In this document: piece by piece, positions 32,488 through 45,069 of the stretch
Numbering within the stretch: position 1 is the stretch's first letter
Layout: each line of letters opens with the position of its first letter
NCBI GenBank assembly: GCA_034770075.1
Contig: CM068386.1
Span: forward strand, 79,771,007-79,835,006
Source: Aralia elata
Lineage: Eukaryota; Streptophyta; Magnoliopsida; Apiales; Araliaceae
Reading direction: 5' to 3'
DNA: 64,000 nt
Translations under genes and position numbers: made by a program
The notes under the pieces: model-generated
Database searches by the model: none
Told to the model about the DNA's origin: nothing
The model's input: only the letters and a program-made list of their open reading frames with translations

Positions 32488-33130
32488 GAATCTAGTAGCA
32501 ATATGAAGTATATAGATGACTAATTAGAGAGCTGAAATGAAAGAGGAAGCAGAGAGGTTGACGAAAAGGGAGAAGAGAGAATTGAACCCAGAATATAAAA
32601 GAAGCGTGAGAAAATTAAGGTGTTTTCTTTTTGAAATAAAAATTAAGGTATTTTGTTTTTTTTAAGTAAGGTCTTTTGTTATAATTATCTCATGTGGCAT
32701 TCAATGCCTAATTGTTATTTTCTTCCCTATATTCTATTTTAGGTGGTCCAAGTCATTTATTTTAAATTTTATTTTTTAAAAAAAATTGTCACATAGGTAA
32801 TAAATTAACGTCCGACTAATTAATTTGACAGAATGACTTAGTTACAAAATTTTAATTAGTTTAATGAGCCAATTACATAAAATAGAAGTTGGATGAGTTA
32901 TTGCACAAAAGTGATAAACTACAATGGGCTAAATGCTAATTTTGTCATTTGATAATTGTATATTGTTTTATAGTTATAATATATAATAGACTAAAGGGTA
33001 AATTGGACAAATGACGAAGTATGAAAATATTCCTTACTTGAGGGTATGTTAATCATTTTGTTACTTTTAGGTATGCAGCTGGTAATTTAAGGTGTGTATA
33101 TAACAATACTCTTTTTTAAAGAGTATAAAA
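32488..33130. other. Intergenic stretch
   Basis: AT-rich DNA with no supported gene. Confidence 0.4.
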
Positions 33131-33311
33131 GAGTAATGTTAGGAGTTTCAAAATTTTGGTCTCAAATAGTTCTCAAATAACATGATATTGAATATTTTAA
33201 TGATAATTTATGGCATAACTAATCATATGAGATCTACCCACCCAATGTTATAGTGACACATCATTTGAGAAACTTTTTGAGACAAAAAATTTGAACCCCC
33301 TAACATCACCC
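33131..33311. mobile_element. TIR MITE, about 181 bp
   Basis: The ends match over about 50 bp: GTAATGTTAGGAGTTTCAAA against GTGATGTTAGGGGGTTCAAA on the other strand, followed in both by TTTGTCTCAAA-like boxes. The exact edges and target duplication are unclear. Confidence 0.65.
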
Positions 33312-33485
33312 TTTTTTTAAACCAGTTGACCCCACTAAATGACATACCATGTACTTTACATCATCTTTTTAGGACAAATTTTTTTTATACTTTAGACCAT
33401 CTTTTTAAAGAGACGAAGGGAGTACAACTTATAAATATTTTGTCTAATAAATGTTTTCCGAACAATTATTGAGTAGGTATAAATT

Positions 33486-36400
33486 CTAATGCTTTGAGGC
33501 CTTTTTTACTATATTGGAGAACCAAAGAGAACCGTTTGTAATGTATTCGTTGAGTTCCCTCGCTTTTTCCGATAGCTTGTAGTTCTCCTCTAGCTCTGTT
33601 TTGGCAATGTTCAACATTTCAATGCCTTTTGATGCCACATTTTGCGTTGTTGCCTGTATTGCTGGTAAAATCCCTTCTCTCTTGCTGGTCTGAGAAGAAA
33701 ATTGATGCTCATTATGGTTTGTCCAACTTAATAATTCTTTCCGTCAAGAAATGGGATTTTCATTACTTAAAAAAAATTATTAAAAAAAAATAGGTGTATC
33801 CATTGACAAGCTAAGCACCATTGAAAGAAGAAATATACTATCGAGTTAAAAATATTACTCCATGTTTTCCACAAAATGAGTTCCAGTTGCCTTTTATATT
33901 TTTTGGGATAACTTTTCCATTAGTTCCCAAATTATAGCCATATTTTACGTTTAGTCCCTTAACTAATTTTTTCCCATATTTCGTCCTCAAACTATAAGAA
34001 AATTATTTTAGACCTCAAAATATAATTGTTTCCACATTTATTCCTTGAAGTATAGCTATTTTCACATTTAGTCCTTAGACTATTGTTTTTCATGTTAAAT
34101 CCCCTTTAATTGCTCTGTTTGTGAGGTTGAGCTGAGATCACATAAATTTTATGATTTGAGGATGAAATTCGCGAAAACAAATAAATAGGGTACTAAACCT
34201 GAACACAACTAGAATTTTGGGACAACTAGAATTTTGGAACTAATTAATGGATTAGCCTCTTCTTCTTTTTTTATTTTTATTTTTTTTTAGTTTTAGAAAA
34301 ATAGAAATATAGGATGACACAATATTCTCAAGTTTGTCATTGTAATCTATTATCATGTTATCATTATTAAATTGGCCACTTATTAATTTTGGGGTCTACA
34401 TATAACAAAAGTACATACTTAATATATGCAAATTTTGCAAATAAGACTCTTTTTTAAAATTTTTAGATTATGTTCATTAAGTCATACTTGTAAGGCTGAT
34501 TTGCAAAGTACTCTTCCTCGTATTTTACCTATCTTTGCTTTGTGTTCCATGATATTCTTATTTTTACAATGTCCTCATTTATCTCTTTAATTTCTACAAT
34601 TATGTCACACTTTCTTCATTAAATTGAAGGAAAATAAGCCCACTTGACAAAAAGTTTCGTAACTTAAGGGTATTTTCATCCTTACAACAAATCGTATACT
34701 TCCCTATAATTAATAGGATAAAATAAAATGAGTCACATTTGCGAACAAAAATACCCTTAAACTGGGTTTATTATAACGTGAACTAATTTTCTCCAAATTA
34801 ATACTCCCTCCGTCCCAAATTAATTGCTTAATTTTGACTTTTTAAGTCAAATTGACTATTTTTAGAATTAATAATTAAGCATATATAAATATATTTCTAA
34901 AATTATAAAAATTGGGGTTAGTAATAAATTGTATATACTTTCTTTTAGTTATAATCTCTTCACCTATATTTTAGCAAAAATAGTAAAAAAATTAGTTTTA
35001 AAAATGATCAATTTGATTTTAAAAAGTCAAAATTGAGTAATTAATTTGGGACAGAGGGAGTATAAGAGGTGACAGATTTGCAAAAATTGGAGATATGATG
35101 GCGGACATTTTAAACATTGGAACATTATACAACATATCATATATTCCCTCCGTCCCAAATTAATTGCATTTCTAGTACTTTTTAAAGTCAAATTGACTAT
35201 TTTTAAAACTAATCTTTTTACTATTTTTGCTAACATATAAGTGAAGATATTATAATCAAAAGAAAGTATATACAATTTATTACTAATTTCAATTTTTATA
35301 ATTTTAGAAATATATTTATATATGCTTAATTATTAATTTTAAAAATAGTCAATTTGACTTAAAAAAGTCCTAGAAAAGCAATTAATTTGGGACGGAGGGA
35401 GTATCATATTGCAAAAGTGAAAACACGAGAAAAAGTTCTGTAGATTACCCACCTTGCATCCGAGCAACATATACCGAGAAAGGGATAATACTTTTGTTAG
35501 TCCCTAGAGTGTATTTGTTTTCGTATTTAGTTTCTTAACTACTCCTTCCGTCCCAAATTAATTGTTTTTCTAAGATTTTTTTAAGTCAAATTGATTATTT
35601 TTAAAATTAATAATTAAGCATATATAAATATATTTCTAAAATTATAAAAATTAAAATTAGTAATAAATTGTATATACTTTCTTTTGGTTATAATATCTTC
35701 ACCTATATGTTAGCAAAAATAGTAAAAAAATTAGTTTTAAAAATAGTCAATTTGACTTTAAAAAGTCCAAGAAATGCAATTAATTTGGGACGGAGGGAAT
35801 ATTTTTTTTTTCTTTTTCGTATTTAGGTCTCAAACTATAGTTTTTTTTTACCCATCTTAGTCATCAAACTATTGTTAGTTCCAAACTATAATTCGTTTTT
35901 AAATTTAATCCTCAAAGTATACCAGTTTTTCAAATTTAGTCCCTTCTAATTACTCTATATTTATGAAGTTGGATTGAAATTGTAAAAATTATATAATTTG
36001 AGAAAAAAAAATGTATTAATAATAAATAATTAAGAAATTAAACGTAAAAAAATAACTATAATTTGAAAACTAATTAATTAAGGAAAGTATCTCAAAAAGA
36101 AAATAGAGAAAGAGAGAGAACCAGATTCTCATATTTGATGTTATCTATAACTGGTACAGTGGTGGAATCTTCTAATGGCAATACTTTAACTGGATGGTCC
36201 ACAATCGCTGCACCCTGGAAAAATGTAGAAAAAAGTACAACCAAATTTTTATGTTTAGACAATAATAATTAAATAATATTAACTAGAAATCACACAAACT
36301 TTGATATTTCCCAATCAGATTTATTCTTTTAATTGAGAATCATCTGTATAAATTTAATTTACCCTATTCCACGCAAAGTGATCACGATATACATTAGCCA

Positions 36401-37437
36401 TTTTTGATTTGAATTCATCGACCACGATAGGATACGAATAAAATAATTAATATAGTTTATGTATTCAGAATATGTTCTACATAGATACATATTTGCAGAG
36501 TAGTGTTTATTTTATTTGGAAGTCTAAAGACGCACCGTACCAAAAATGCGTAGAGAACAAGCACATAGAATTGTTTCACAAATTTGAAACTCAAAATTTG
36601 ATAAAGAGAATCAACCCATAAGGAGGGTACCCATTTAATACATATTCGAAGGTAAATTTGTTGTTAGCCTATTTATAATACAAATGAGACTTTAATTACT
36701 CTAGTTAATTTAGAATAGAACCTTGAATTTCTGAAATTGTAGACAAAAATTTATTGGAGTTTTCTTAACTATTCATTACCCTACAATTTAACATTATTCC
36801 TGATGTTAAAACTTTGAAAAGATCATTGAGATAGTTTCTCATCTTTTATATGTTTATTTTTCTTTCAAGTTTTTCAAATTCTAAACTTACTACCGCACCT
36901 TAAAAACAACTTATACGCTTAAGAATGACTCGAATCTCACGAGTAATGGTTATACAAAATGAACACTTACTTATCACTTACATTTAGAAGAAGTGCAGTT
37001 TCATAGGCATATGGCTGCCTGAAAGTCACATAAGCAAGTTTTTTATGATCTCGATTCCTGTCAATGAACATAAACGAACAATCAAATTAAAGATATCCAA
37101 AAAACACAAATTCAAACTATTCTATTTTACACAGCTAATATTATCAGAGTAAAACTGATGCTGATTCTGCTAGAATAATTAGTGTTGCTAAACATATATT
37201 TGTTATGGCAATATAGCCGTATTAATTTATTTTTTTTTAAAAGAAAAAAATTGGTGAGATGAGTGCGATGGGGGAGTCCAAGAAGATTAAAAACATGTAA
37301 AGAAAAATAAAATATGGGTACCTCTGGAGCAGGATGGAATCAACTGTTCCACAGTAAGAGAAGAAAATAGTAAGGTCTTCAAGGGTGACCTTGGGAGAAA
37401 GCTCAAGAACCTGTATGGTTATGTTTAAGGATCCCAT
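33486..37437 (-). CDS. BPA1-like RRM protein, four exons, about 162 aa (exons 37437-37322, 37057-36982, 36214-36122, 33689-33486)
   Basis: BPA1-family proteins pair an N-terminal RRM with a helical C-terminus; the founding member binds the lipid-transfer protein ACD11 in Arabidopsis. Exon 1 starts ATG and encodes IQVLELSPK (RNP2-like) and a FFSYCGTVDSILLQ segment. Exon 2 gives KLAYVTFR (RNP1-like) and YETALLLN. Exon 3 gives GAAIVDHPVKVLPLED, matching the family's GATIVDQ box. Exon 4 encodes a helical tail (NVASKGIEMLNIAKTELEE, then GSLWFSNIVKKASKH) and a TAG stop. Introns 1 and 2 have good GT/AG sites. The donor of exon 3 (CTG|GTTCTC) is weak, but exon lengths 116, 76, 93 and 204 keep one open frame. 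It is shorter than typical family members (about 250 aa), so an exon may be missing or the gene may be decaying. Intron 3 (2.4 kb) holds three Stowaway MITEs. Confidence 0.65.
34804..35060. mobile_element. Stowaway MITE 1, 257 bp
   Basis: TIRs are CTCCCTCCGTCCCAAATTAA with TA duplications at 34802-34803 and 35061-35062, as expected for Tc1/mariner-type Stowaway elements. It lies in intron 3 of the BPA1-like gene. Confidence 0.9.
35144..35401. mobile_element. Stowaway MITE 2, 258 bp
   Basis: TTCCCTCCGTCCCAAATTAA and its complement form the ends, with TA duplications at 35142-35143 and 35402-35403. It belongs to the same family as the copies at 34804 and 35542. Confidence 0.9.
35542..35799. 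mobile_element. Stowaway MITE 3, 258 bp
   Basis: CTCCTTCCGTCCCAAATTAA and its complement form the ends, with TA at 35540-35541 and 35800-35801. It interrupts a TTTAGT-type repeat tract (about 35500-35850). Confidence 0.9.
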
Positions 37438-37775
37438 TGAAGATATATGTGTGTGTGCGCGTATTCATGTGTGTGTGTGTATATATATATATCATTATGG
37501 ATAAAGAAGGATGCACTATTTCTGAAGTAGGGGAATAAAGGAGTTCAGAACACTTCATTAAAAAAATATCTGGTGTTAATAATATTTCATGAGTATTTAA
37601 TGCGGAGGAGTTATATATATATAGTAATTATGACGTGGGAACTGGGAGTTATATGTATCAGTATATGATGATTTGTAACTTGTGGGCATCATTAATTATG
37701 GTTAATACCTTATGAAATATACATTTGCTGCTAACAATAAGATTTGGCTACTATAAATTTTAGGAGGTTGATATT
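37438..37775. other. 5' flank of the BPA1-like gene
   Basis: Presumed promoter region. It contains TG/AT microsatellites (about 37447-37490) and no assigned TATA box. Confidence 0.35.
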
Positions 37776-38181
37776 TGTTATGTCAAACTATGACAAACAC
37801 AATAAATCAACGTAGAAAGATAAAGACAATAACACAAGGTTTTACGTGGAAACCCAAATCGGGAAAAACCACGGAGAAGACAGAAGAAATCCACTAAATA
37901 AATATTTGAAGAATACAAGATAGAGAGAGAATTATTAGAATACTTCTGAATGAATCTGAATGTCTCTGAATATCTCTTCCCCAAAATCCTAGCACCTATA
38001 TTTATAGGCCATAGGAAATTCCATAACAAAATAGGATAGGAAATACTAAATTGAGTATAATTAGGAAAGATAACTTTCCTTAAACCAAAACGGATTCTAG
38101 GTAATACCTAAATCCAAATCCAATAAGGAACTAGATAATACCTAAATCCAAATCCAATAAGGAATCATGTCATACCCAACA
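37776..38181 (-). mobile_element. Solo LTR, 406 bp, with perfect target duplication
   Basis: Bounded by TGTTATG and CCCAACA, with ATATT on both sides (37771-37775 and 38182-38186). On the minus strand it has a TATA box (TATAAATA, 38006-37999), which sets the orientation. A 34-bp unit (AATACCTAAATCCAAATCCA) is duplicated in tandem near 38105-38160. The short length suits a TRIM or small copia element; the family is unknown. Confidence 0.75.
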
Positions 38182-38433
38182 ATATTCGTAGATCAATAAG
38201 TATTATTTCAAATATTTTTTGCTCTAACAATATGAAAGACCATTTAGACTATCAACTTTTATATTTAGTTTTATTTTTTGTTTCTCTTTTTATACATTTT
38301 TAACGCTTTAAGATGAAAAATATTTATGTTTGTGTTGAGTACATATATTTTACCAAATTATTGGTAAATATAAAATAAAAAAAATAACATAATTATCCCT
38401 AATTTAATACTAGTCAACAATTATTAATTAAGG

Positions 38434-38996
38434 GCAGTGGCGGAACCAGAGCGTTTTTAGAGGGGGATCAAAATACATCAATAAAAAAAATTTATTTATT
38501 GACGCTTGGAGTGCTTCTTTCGGTTGTACGACTAAGAGGAGGCAATTGTATCCTGCGAGTCTGCAAAATTTGAAAACGTCTCAAAATTTATTCGTTTTCA
38601 ATTGTTGAAAAAATATCCTTCTCAATATAATTTCTTGTATAATTTATTTGTTCGTTTATTATATTTATGTATCTTGTTCAAACATGCATGCAACTTGATG
38701 GCATTATTGCTGCAAAAAGAATTTCAAAGATAGGAGATGCCATTATATTTCAAAGATTGCCCAGAAACATACACAAGTCTGCAGAGAATTATAATGCAAA
38801 GTCCACTGTATGTTGCTCATATGTATATTGGTATCTCACTTTCATTGCATTACCCCTCCAATTACCCCCCCTAATCCAAAAATTAAAAGCCAATAACACA
38901 ATATATACATTTTTGCCTTTTGAATTCAATTTGAAATTCTAAAATTTAAAATAGTAATACAAATTATTTATTTTTAGCGTGCACGCACGCACACAA

Positions 38997-39088
<92 letters not shown>

Positions 39089-39491
39089 TCTCTTAAAAAT
39101 AGCACAAACAAACATAATAATCTCTTAAAAAATCAAAACCAGTAATTAATACAATATCTATAATTATTCTTAAAAATAGTACTCCATTTTGATGCATTGA
39201 AAAAGGAGCGAGCTAGCTTAGGTAATTAGGGTTAGAGTACCAAGAAAATTGTCTGCTTTTTGTTCCTCCTCCTATCCCCACCGGAAGAAAACAAAAGGAT
39301 TGCTTTATAATTAGAAAATAGTTAAAACAAAATTGAACCGTCATGAGTCATCATCCACTTTCAAAAGTAGAATTTTCAGTTTTTAACTTGAGAAGATATG
39401 AAGGTTGAAAACTAATTAGTGTATTTCACCGTCGGAATAGGGGGGTCATATGACCCCTCGACCCCCTTAGTTGTGTCTCTGGTTAATGGTA
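38434..39491. mobile_element. Possible non-autonomous DNA element with poor TIRs
   Basis: The left end (GGCGGAACCAGAG...GAGGGGG) resembles the complement of the right end (TTAACCAGAGACACAACTAAGGGGG). Such GTGGCGGANCCAG boxes are common at repeat edges in plant genomes. Edges and target duplication are not resolved. A 91-codon frame inside (38667-38942) has no recognisable domain. Confidence 0.3.
38985..39086. repeat. Microsatellite (AC)n then (AT)n
   Basis: CA repeats (38985-39020) continue into about 33 AT dinucleotides. Confidence 0.95.
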
Positions 39492-39575
39492 TCATAGACT
39501 GTGTTACAAAGTCAATATACCACATTGACATGTGGCAGAAGGAATTGAAGTAGTTAAAGACGTTGAAGCCGTTTT

Positions 39576-39721
39576 TGTAATATCCAGAATTTTTAAAAAG
39601 GTTATTATTAATGAAATAAGGAATATTTTTTTATGTATGTGTTTATGTGCAATTACGCGTATTGTGTGATTATGAAGTTAGTTAATGCAATTAAATTGCA
39701 TCGCGTATGGAATAAGAGAAG
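39576..39721 (+). mobile_element. First 146 bp of a split chromovirus LTR
   Basis: It starts TGTAATATCCAG and is interrupted at 39721 by a complete retrotransposon. The rest of the LTR resumes at 51054. The last five bases, AGAAG (39717-39721), are duplicated at 51049-51053. Confidence 0.65.
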
Positions 39722-42461
39722 TGTGACACCCTCAAATCCAGGTACTTCAATTCCTCAAATTTGGTGTTCACTATATCATTCATTCATAACTAACTACCCA
39801 TAATAAAGGACAATTAAATTAAGCTGAATGAAATATCTTTCTACAATAGGGATTACAACTTAAAATCTCTTAAATAAACAAATCTCAGGTCATCTACCTT
39901 TATTACATCGTTGCAGAATTAAAACATAAAAATTTAACAAGTCTTATTACAAATAACTGAAACAAATAGACTAAACATCTTCATTTGCTCATCTTGCCCT
40001 TGCCCTTGCTAGTGAACGGCTCATCCGACTTTTCAGGTTTAGCTGCAATATTTTATGCAAGTGTGAGCAAACAATTGCCCACAAGTATGATAACAATAAC
40101 ATTTATATGATTAACGAAATAGATCTTAACTGAGGAGTAATAATCTTTCTGAAATCAATCAACAACAAATCAAAGATCTGAAAGCTCAATAGATAGCTTA
40201 GCTCAAGGACTGAATATGGATTCAAGATTAAAAGTGTATCTGAGGGTCATAAGACCTCGAACTATGTCCTAGGTTAACAAGTATTTCTACCGTAACCTTT
40301 AACAGTCATGTAGACTATGGACTATCCATCTCGTACTCCGGGGGATCAGCCCTTCGTACAATATACTGTGCACAAATATTTAAACGCGGTTGCGTAATTA
40401 ATCCCCTATATTAGGGTTGTTCATCTCAGTTTAGCATCAGAATCCGTACCAAAAGAAACTTGGTTCGAAAAAATTCAAGGTATTCTAAGTCTTTAAAACG
40501 CTCATCAACTATGGACTAGCTGAATCAATAAAGGTTTGCTAGTCACTAAAGCATTTGATCAACAATAAAAATTGTATAATAGGATTTATGATCAAAATTT
40601 GAATAACGATAAATGATCAAATAACAAATGACTGAAATAAAACATAAGCACTTGACATGATAACAACCTTGCTTGAATAATAATAAGCTAAGGTTTATAA
40701 GCTTGCTCTATGGAAGTAAACTTGTTTTAAATGAAATGATAAGATTAAGGAAGGAAAAACTTGCCTTGTGCGTAGATTACAGATTTAAATAATTCACGTT
40801 CCTTAATCAACCTATACATTTCGATTATAAAACGGTAACGATAATTAGTTACAGAATTATAAGCACTTTAGGATTTGTTTTATCCAATTTTATTGTAACA
40901 TCTCAATTGTCATTCGATATTCAACAAGTACTTGCCTAACAACCAACGTGGTATCTCATTAGTCAATTAATATCTTTAATCTAAGTTTTAAACATGTATA
41001 TAGCAACATAGCATGATCATAAAATAAATAGAAATTTTTCAGTTACTGTTCCACCGTCGGGGCGGTGGATTTCTATACAAAACCGTCGCCGGGGCGAAGC
41101 TACCGCCGGAACGAGGAATCTAGTTCAATTATGCTTCCGGGCGACAAGACCGCCGGGGCGAGACTTCCAGTTCATTTCTACCGCCGGGGCAGTAGACTCG
41201 ACTGACACCTTCTACAATTCGCGAACCAGTGCAATTTCAGACCAAAATTTCCAAATTCTATCATCCAATACATAAAATAAACATACCCAGATGTCAAATA
41301 TGATGTAAAACAATTACCCAACATGTTTCTAACAATTCTAACCATTATAAACACATAATCAACTAATTAAAAACCCAAAAATTCACTGTTCATGCTCTTT
41401 TTCTATACTTTGACACACTTAGTGAAATCAAACACTGTAAACTTGTTTCTAAACCATTTTGATCCGTTTAAGTTACATTATTCTCGTTTCTTATCATATT
41501 AACACAATCAACGATCAATTTACAGATTAATTTCCGAATTGAACATCAAATTTTATACATTTAAGCCATACATGAAAGTGAAACTCTGAAAAACCCAAAA
41601 CTCTAATCTAAAGCATGTTTTCATAAATTAATTCCTTCAAATTGGTTAATAAACATTATATAATCGCTAGTATATGCATATTAACAATTACAACCAAGTA
41701 ATTTATACATTGAGCAAATAAGTTCTTATACAGAGAAGTGAAAACCATAGTGAAGAATTTCTAACAAAACTAACAAGAATTATACCTTCAATTCCTTTTT
41801 GAACTTTAGCTAGATGATGAAAATTACTTAGAAATCCTCCTTTGATTCTTAGAACTCTCCTCTCTAATTTAGCAGAGAAATTCTTCTCTCTTCTCACACT
41901 CTCTTCTCTTTTCTCTTTGTTAAGCTCTGTGTTTTTTTTTCTTTAAACTTCACCATTCATGTAAATAAAATAAACTGATGAACTAACTTTAACATATATT
42001 AGTTTTAATTAGTCAGTTAAAAGAAACAAAGAGTTAGGCCTTGTTTGGCAAACTCAAATGCAAAATAATCCATTTTTACCAACCAAGGGTCACAAGGCCT
42101 TGTTTGGTTTATCTAAAATAAAACCCTTTCTCATTTATTTTAATAACTCATTATATTATATAGTTTAATTGTCACACTTCTAATTTAATTAAACTATTAT
42201 TAAATAAATTCAATTAAATCTTACCAATTTAATTATAACTCTTATTCAAACAAATCATTTATTCATCTAATTTAATTATTAAATTAAATTAGAATAGACA
42301 CATCAAATCACATTCAAATAACAATTAACGTAATTACTCTTAAAATGAATTATTCCACAATAAATTATCAATTATTTATTTTACTCAATAAATAAATTAA
42401 CAAAAATATTTATTTAACTCAATAAATATTTTATTTATTCACAAAAATTACATGCGTTACA
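39722..42461 (-). mobile_element. 3' LTR of the Tekay-like element, 2740 bp
   Basis: On the minus strand it starts TGTAACGCATG and ends GGGTGTCACA. It pairs with 48307-51048. A cluster of CCGCCGGGGCG-like words lies at 41049-41200. Confidence 0.9.
41049..41200. repeat. CCGCCGGGGCG word cluster in the 3' LTR
   Basis: Six related GC words (CCGTCGGGGCGG, CGTCGCCGGGGCG, CCGCCGGAACGAG, TTCCGGGCGAC, CCGCCGGGGCGAG, CCGCCGGGGCAG) occur in an AT-rich LTR. Several differ from the other LTR by C-to-T or G-to-A changes. Confidence 0.85.
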
Positions 42462-42475
42462 TCCTTCCCTCCTTA
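42462..42475 (-). other. Polypurine tract of the Tekay-like element
   Basis: The minus strand reads AAGGAGGGAAGGA just before the TGTAAC of the 3' LTR. Confidence 0.8.
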
Positions 42476-42571
42476 AAAGGATTCTGTCCCCAGAATCACA
42501 ACGCAATTAATTCGACCGTTACATTCTCCCCTCCTTACAAGGATTTTATCCCCAGAATCGCGATACATGGA

Positions 42572-43195
42572 TTAAACAAATAGTTGGGGATAGTTTTGCA
42601 TCATTTTCTCTTCGAGTTCCCACGTGGCTTCTTCAGCATTGTGGTTCCTCCAGATTACCTTAACAGAAGGTATAACCTTATTTCTGAGAACCTGTTCTTT
42701 CCTGTCAATTATCTGCACAGGAACCTCTTCATAGGACAAATCTTTCTCAAATTGAATTGGTTCATATTCTATAACATGTTTATAATTGGGCTTATATGGT
42801 CGTAGCACCGATATATGAAAGACATTGTGAATGTGGGATAACTCGGGAGGTAAAACTACTTCATAAGCCACTTCTCCTACTCTGTTTAACACCTCAAAGG
42901 GTCCAATAAATCTCGGGCTCAGCTTACCCTTTTTGCCAAATCTGATATTCCCCTTCCAGGGAGATACTTTGAGAAATACAAAACTGCCGACGTCAAATTC
43001 TCTATTCTGCCGGTGCTTATCTGTGTATTTCTTCTGTCTGTCTTGAGCAGCTAACAATCTGGCTCTTATCACCTTGACGATCTCAGCAGTTTGTTGTACC
43101 AGTTCAGGTCCCAATAACTGACGTTCACCAACCTCATCCCAACATAATGGAGTTCTACACTTTCTTCCATACAACGCTTCATAAGGCGGCATTCC
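42572..43195 (-). pseudogene. Integrase C-terminus and chromodomain-like tail (frame broken from the integrase core)
   Basis: The frame begins in the conserved GMPPYEALYGRKCRTPLCWDE region that follows the integrase core, passes the GPFEVL region and HNVFHVS-like box (HNVFHISVLRPY), and ends in a chromodomain-like module: VPVQIIDRKEQVLRNKVIPS, VKVIWRNHNAEEATWELEE and YPQLFV. Such tails are thought to bind histone marks and guide integration into heterochromatin. A 1-bp deletion near 43198 separates it from the core frame upstream. Confidence 0.9.
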
Positions 43196-43611
43196 AATGT
43201 TGCATGATAGCTATTATTATAGGCAAACTCGACCAGTGGTAAATGGTCATCCCAGTTTCCTTTGAAGTCCATGACGCATGTGCGTAGCATATCCTCCAAC
43301 GTTTGTATTGTTCTTTCACTTTGACCATCAGTTTGGGGATGATACGCTGTACTCATTCTTAACTGCGTCCCCATATGGTTCTGTAAACTCTTCCAGAAGT
43401 TTGACGTGAAACGCGGATCTCGATCAGACACGATTGACAATGGAGCACCGTGTCGTGAAACAATCTCCTTAACGTACAACTTTGCCAACTGGTCTAGTTT
43501 AAATTTGATTTTAATCGGCAAAAAGTGAGCGGACTTTGTCAGTCGATCCACTATTACCCAAATGGCGTCGTAACCCTTCTGAGTAGTTGGGAGGCCTACT
43601 ACAAAATCCAT
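43196..43611 (-). pseudogene. Integrase catalytic core
   Basis: The DDE core shows MDFVVGLP with the first Asp, VSDRDPRFTSNFW with the second, and YHPQTDGQSERTIQTLEDML with the Glu. The upstream join is broken by a TGA at 43630-43632 where the family has Trp, and the downstream join by the frameshift near 43198. Confidence 0.9.
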
Positions 43612-43629
43612 CGTGATATGCTCCCACTT

Positions 43630-44697
43630 TCATTCTGGTATCTCCAAGGGCTGTAGTAAACCACTTGGTCTCTGATGTTCCGCTTTGACTTTCTGACAAG
43701 TTAAGCACTTCGCAACACACTCAACAACTTCTCTTTTCATATTTGGCCACCAGAAATGTTGTCGAAGATCCTGGTATATTTTTGTACTTCCCGGGTGAAC
43801 TGAAAATCTTGAACTATGAGCTTCGTTCAAAATCTCTTCTTGGATCTCTTGCACTAACGGAACCCAGATTCTACCTTCAAATCTTAGCAACCCTTCGCTA
43901 TCGATTTTGAATTTAAGCTCCTCACCGCCAAGCACTCTTTTTCGTATTTTATTACACTCCTCATCCTGGAGTTGTGCTTCTTTTACCTTGTCCACTAGAG
44001 TTGATTGGGTTTCCATCTGAAATAATTTTTCATTGAACTCTACCGGACATTTCACCTCCAACTCCAACTTAGCCATTTCTGCTATGAGTTTCTCCTGAGC
44101 AGTTAACAAAGATAACTTCTCCCTACCCTTCCTGCTCAAAGCGTCGGCAACCACATTAGCTTTCCCCGGATGGTATAGAATTTTACAATCGTAATCTTTG
44201 ATCAATTCTATCCATCGTCTCTGACGCATATTTAAATCCTTCTGTGTGAAAATATACTTGAGACTTTTATGGTCCGTGTATATCTCACACTTCTCCCCAT
44301 AGAGATAGTGCCTCCAAAATTTTAAAGCAAACACCACGGCTGCTAGCTCTAGATCATGGGTCGGATACTTTTTCTCATAATCTTTTAATTGGCGCGAAGC
44401 ATACGCGATAACCTTACCATTCTGCATAAGAACGCAACCTAGCCCCTTGTGCGACGCGTCACTGTAAACCACAAAATTCCCTGTATTATCTGGTAAAGAC
44501 AACACATGTGCTGAAATCAAACGTCTCTTCAACTCCTGAAAACTTTCTTTGCATTTCTCCGTCCAAACGAACTTCACTGATTTCCTTGTCAAATTCGTCA
44601 ACGGAGAGGCGATCTTGGAGAAATCTTGAATAAAACGCGTATAATAACCCGCCAATCCCAAGAAACTCCTTACTTCTGACGGTGTTTTCGGCTGATC
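43630..44697 (-). pseudogene. RNase H and integrase zinc-binding domain
   Basis: After the end of RT (FLGLAGYYTRFIQDFSKIA), RNase H shows FVVYSDASHKGLGCVLMQ, a THDLELAAVVFAL segment and TDHKSL, then HPGKANVVADALSR. The HHCC integrase domain follows, with H...H in the HSSRFSVHPGSTKIYQDL segment and C...C in AKCLTCQK. A TGA (44698-44700) ends the preceding frame where Trp is expected (N-W-DQPKTP), and a TGA at 43630 ends this one. Confidence 0.9.
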
Positions 44698-44700
44698 TCA

Positions 44701-45069
44701 GTTCATCACAGCTTCCACTTTTGCCGGATCCACTGAAATCCCGTCCCTATCAATAACATGCCCCAGGAATTGGACACGCTCCAACTAAAATTCACATTTG
44801 GAGTATTTTGCATACAATTTCTCCCTCCTTAATGCTTCCAAAGTCACCTTCAGGTGTTCCACATGCTCTTCCTGAGTTTTGGAATATATCAGAATATCGT
44901 CTATAAATACCACTACGAATTTATCCAAAAATGGTTTAAACACTCTATTAATTAAATCCATAAACGCTGCAGTTGCGTTTGTTAAACCAAATGACATAAC
45001 TAAAAACTCATAGTGGCCATATCTAGTTCGGAATGCTGTCTTTGGTATGTCTTCCTTTCTCACTTTCAA
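44701..45069 (-). pseudogene. Reverse transcriptase, palm and thumb part
   Basis: Contains KTAFRTRYGHYEFLVMSFGL, the catalytic FIDD box (VVVFIDDILIYSK) and the AKYSKCEF box. A TAG at 44785-44787 replaces the Trp normally after CEF, and a TAG at 45070-45072 replaces Gln in the SGYHQ box upstream. The frame continues as LERVQFLGHVI beyond the first of these. Confidence 0.9.
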
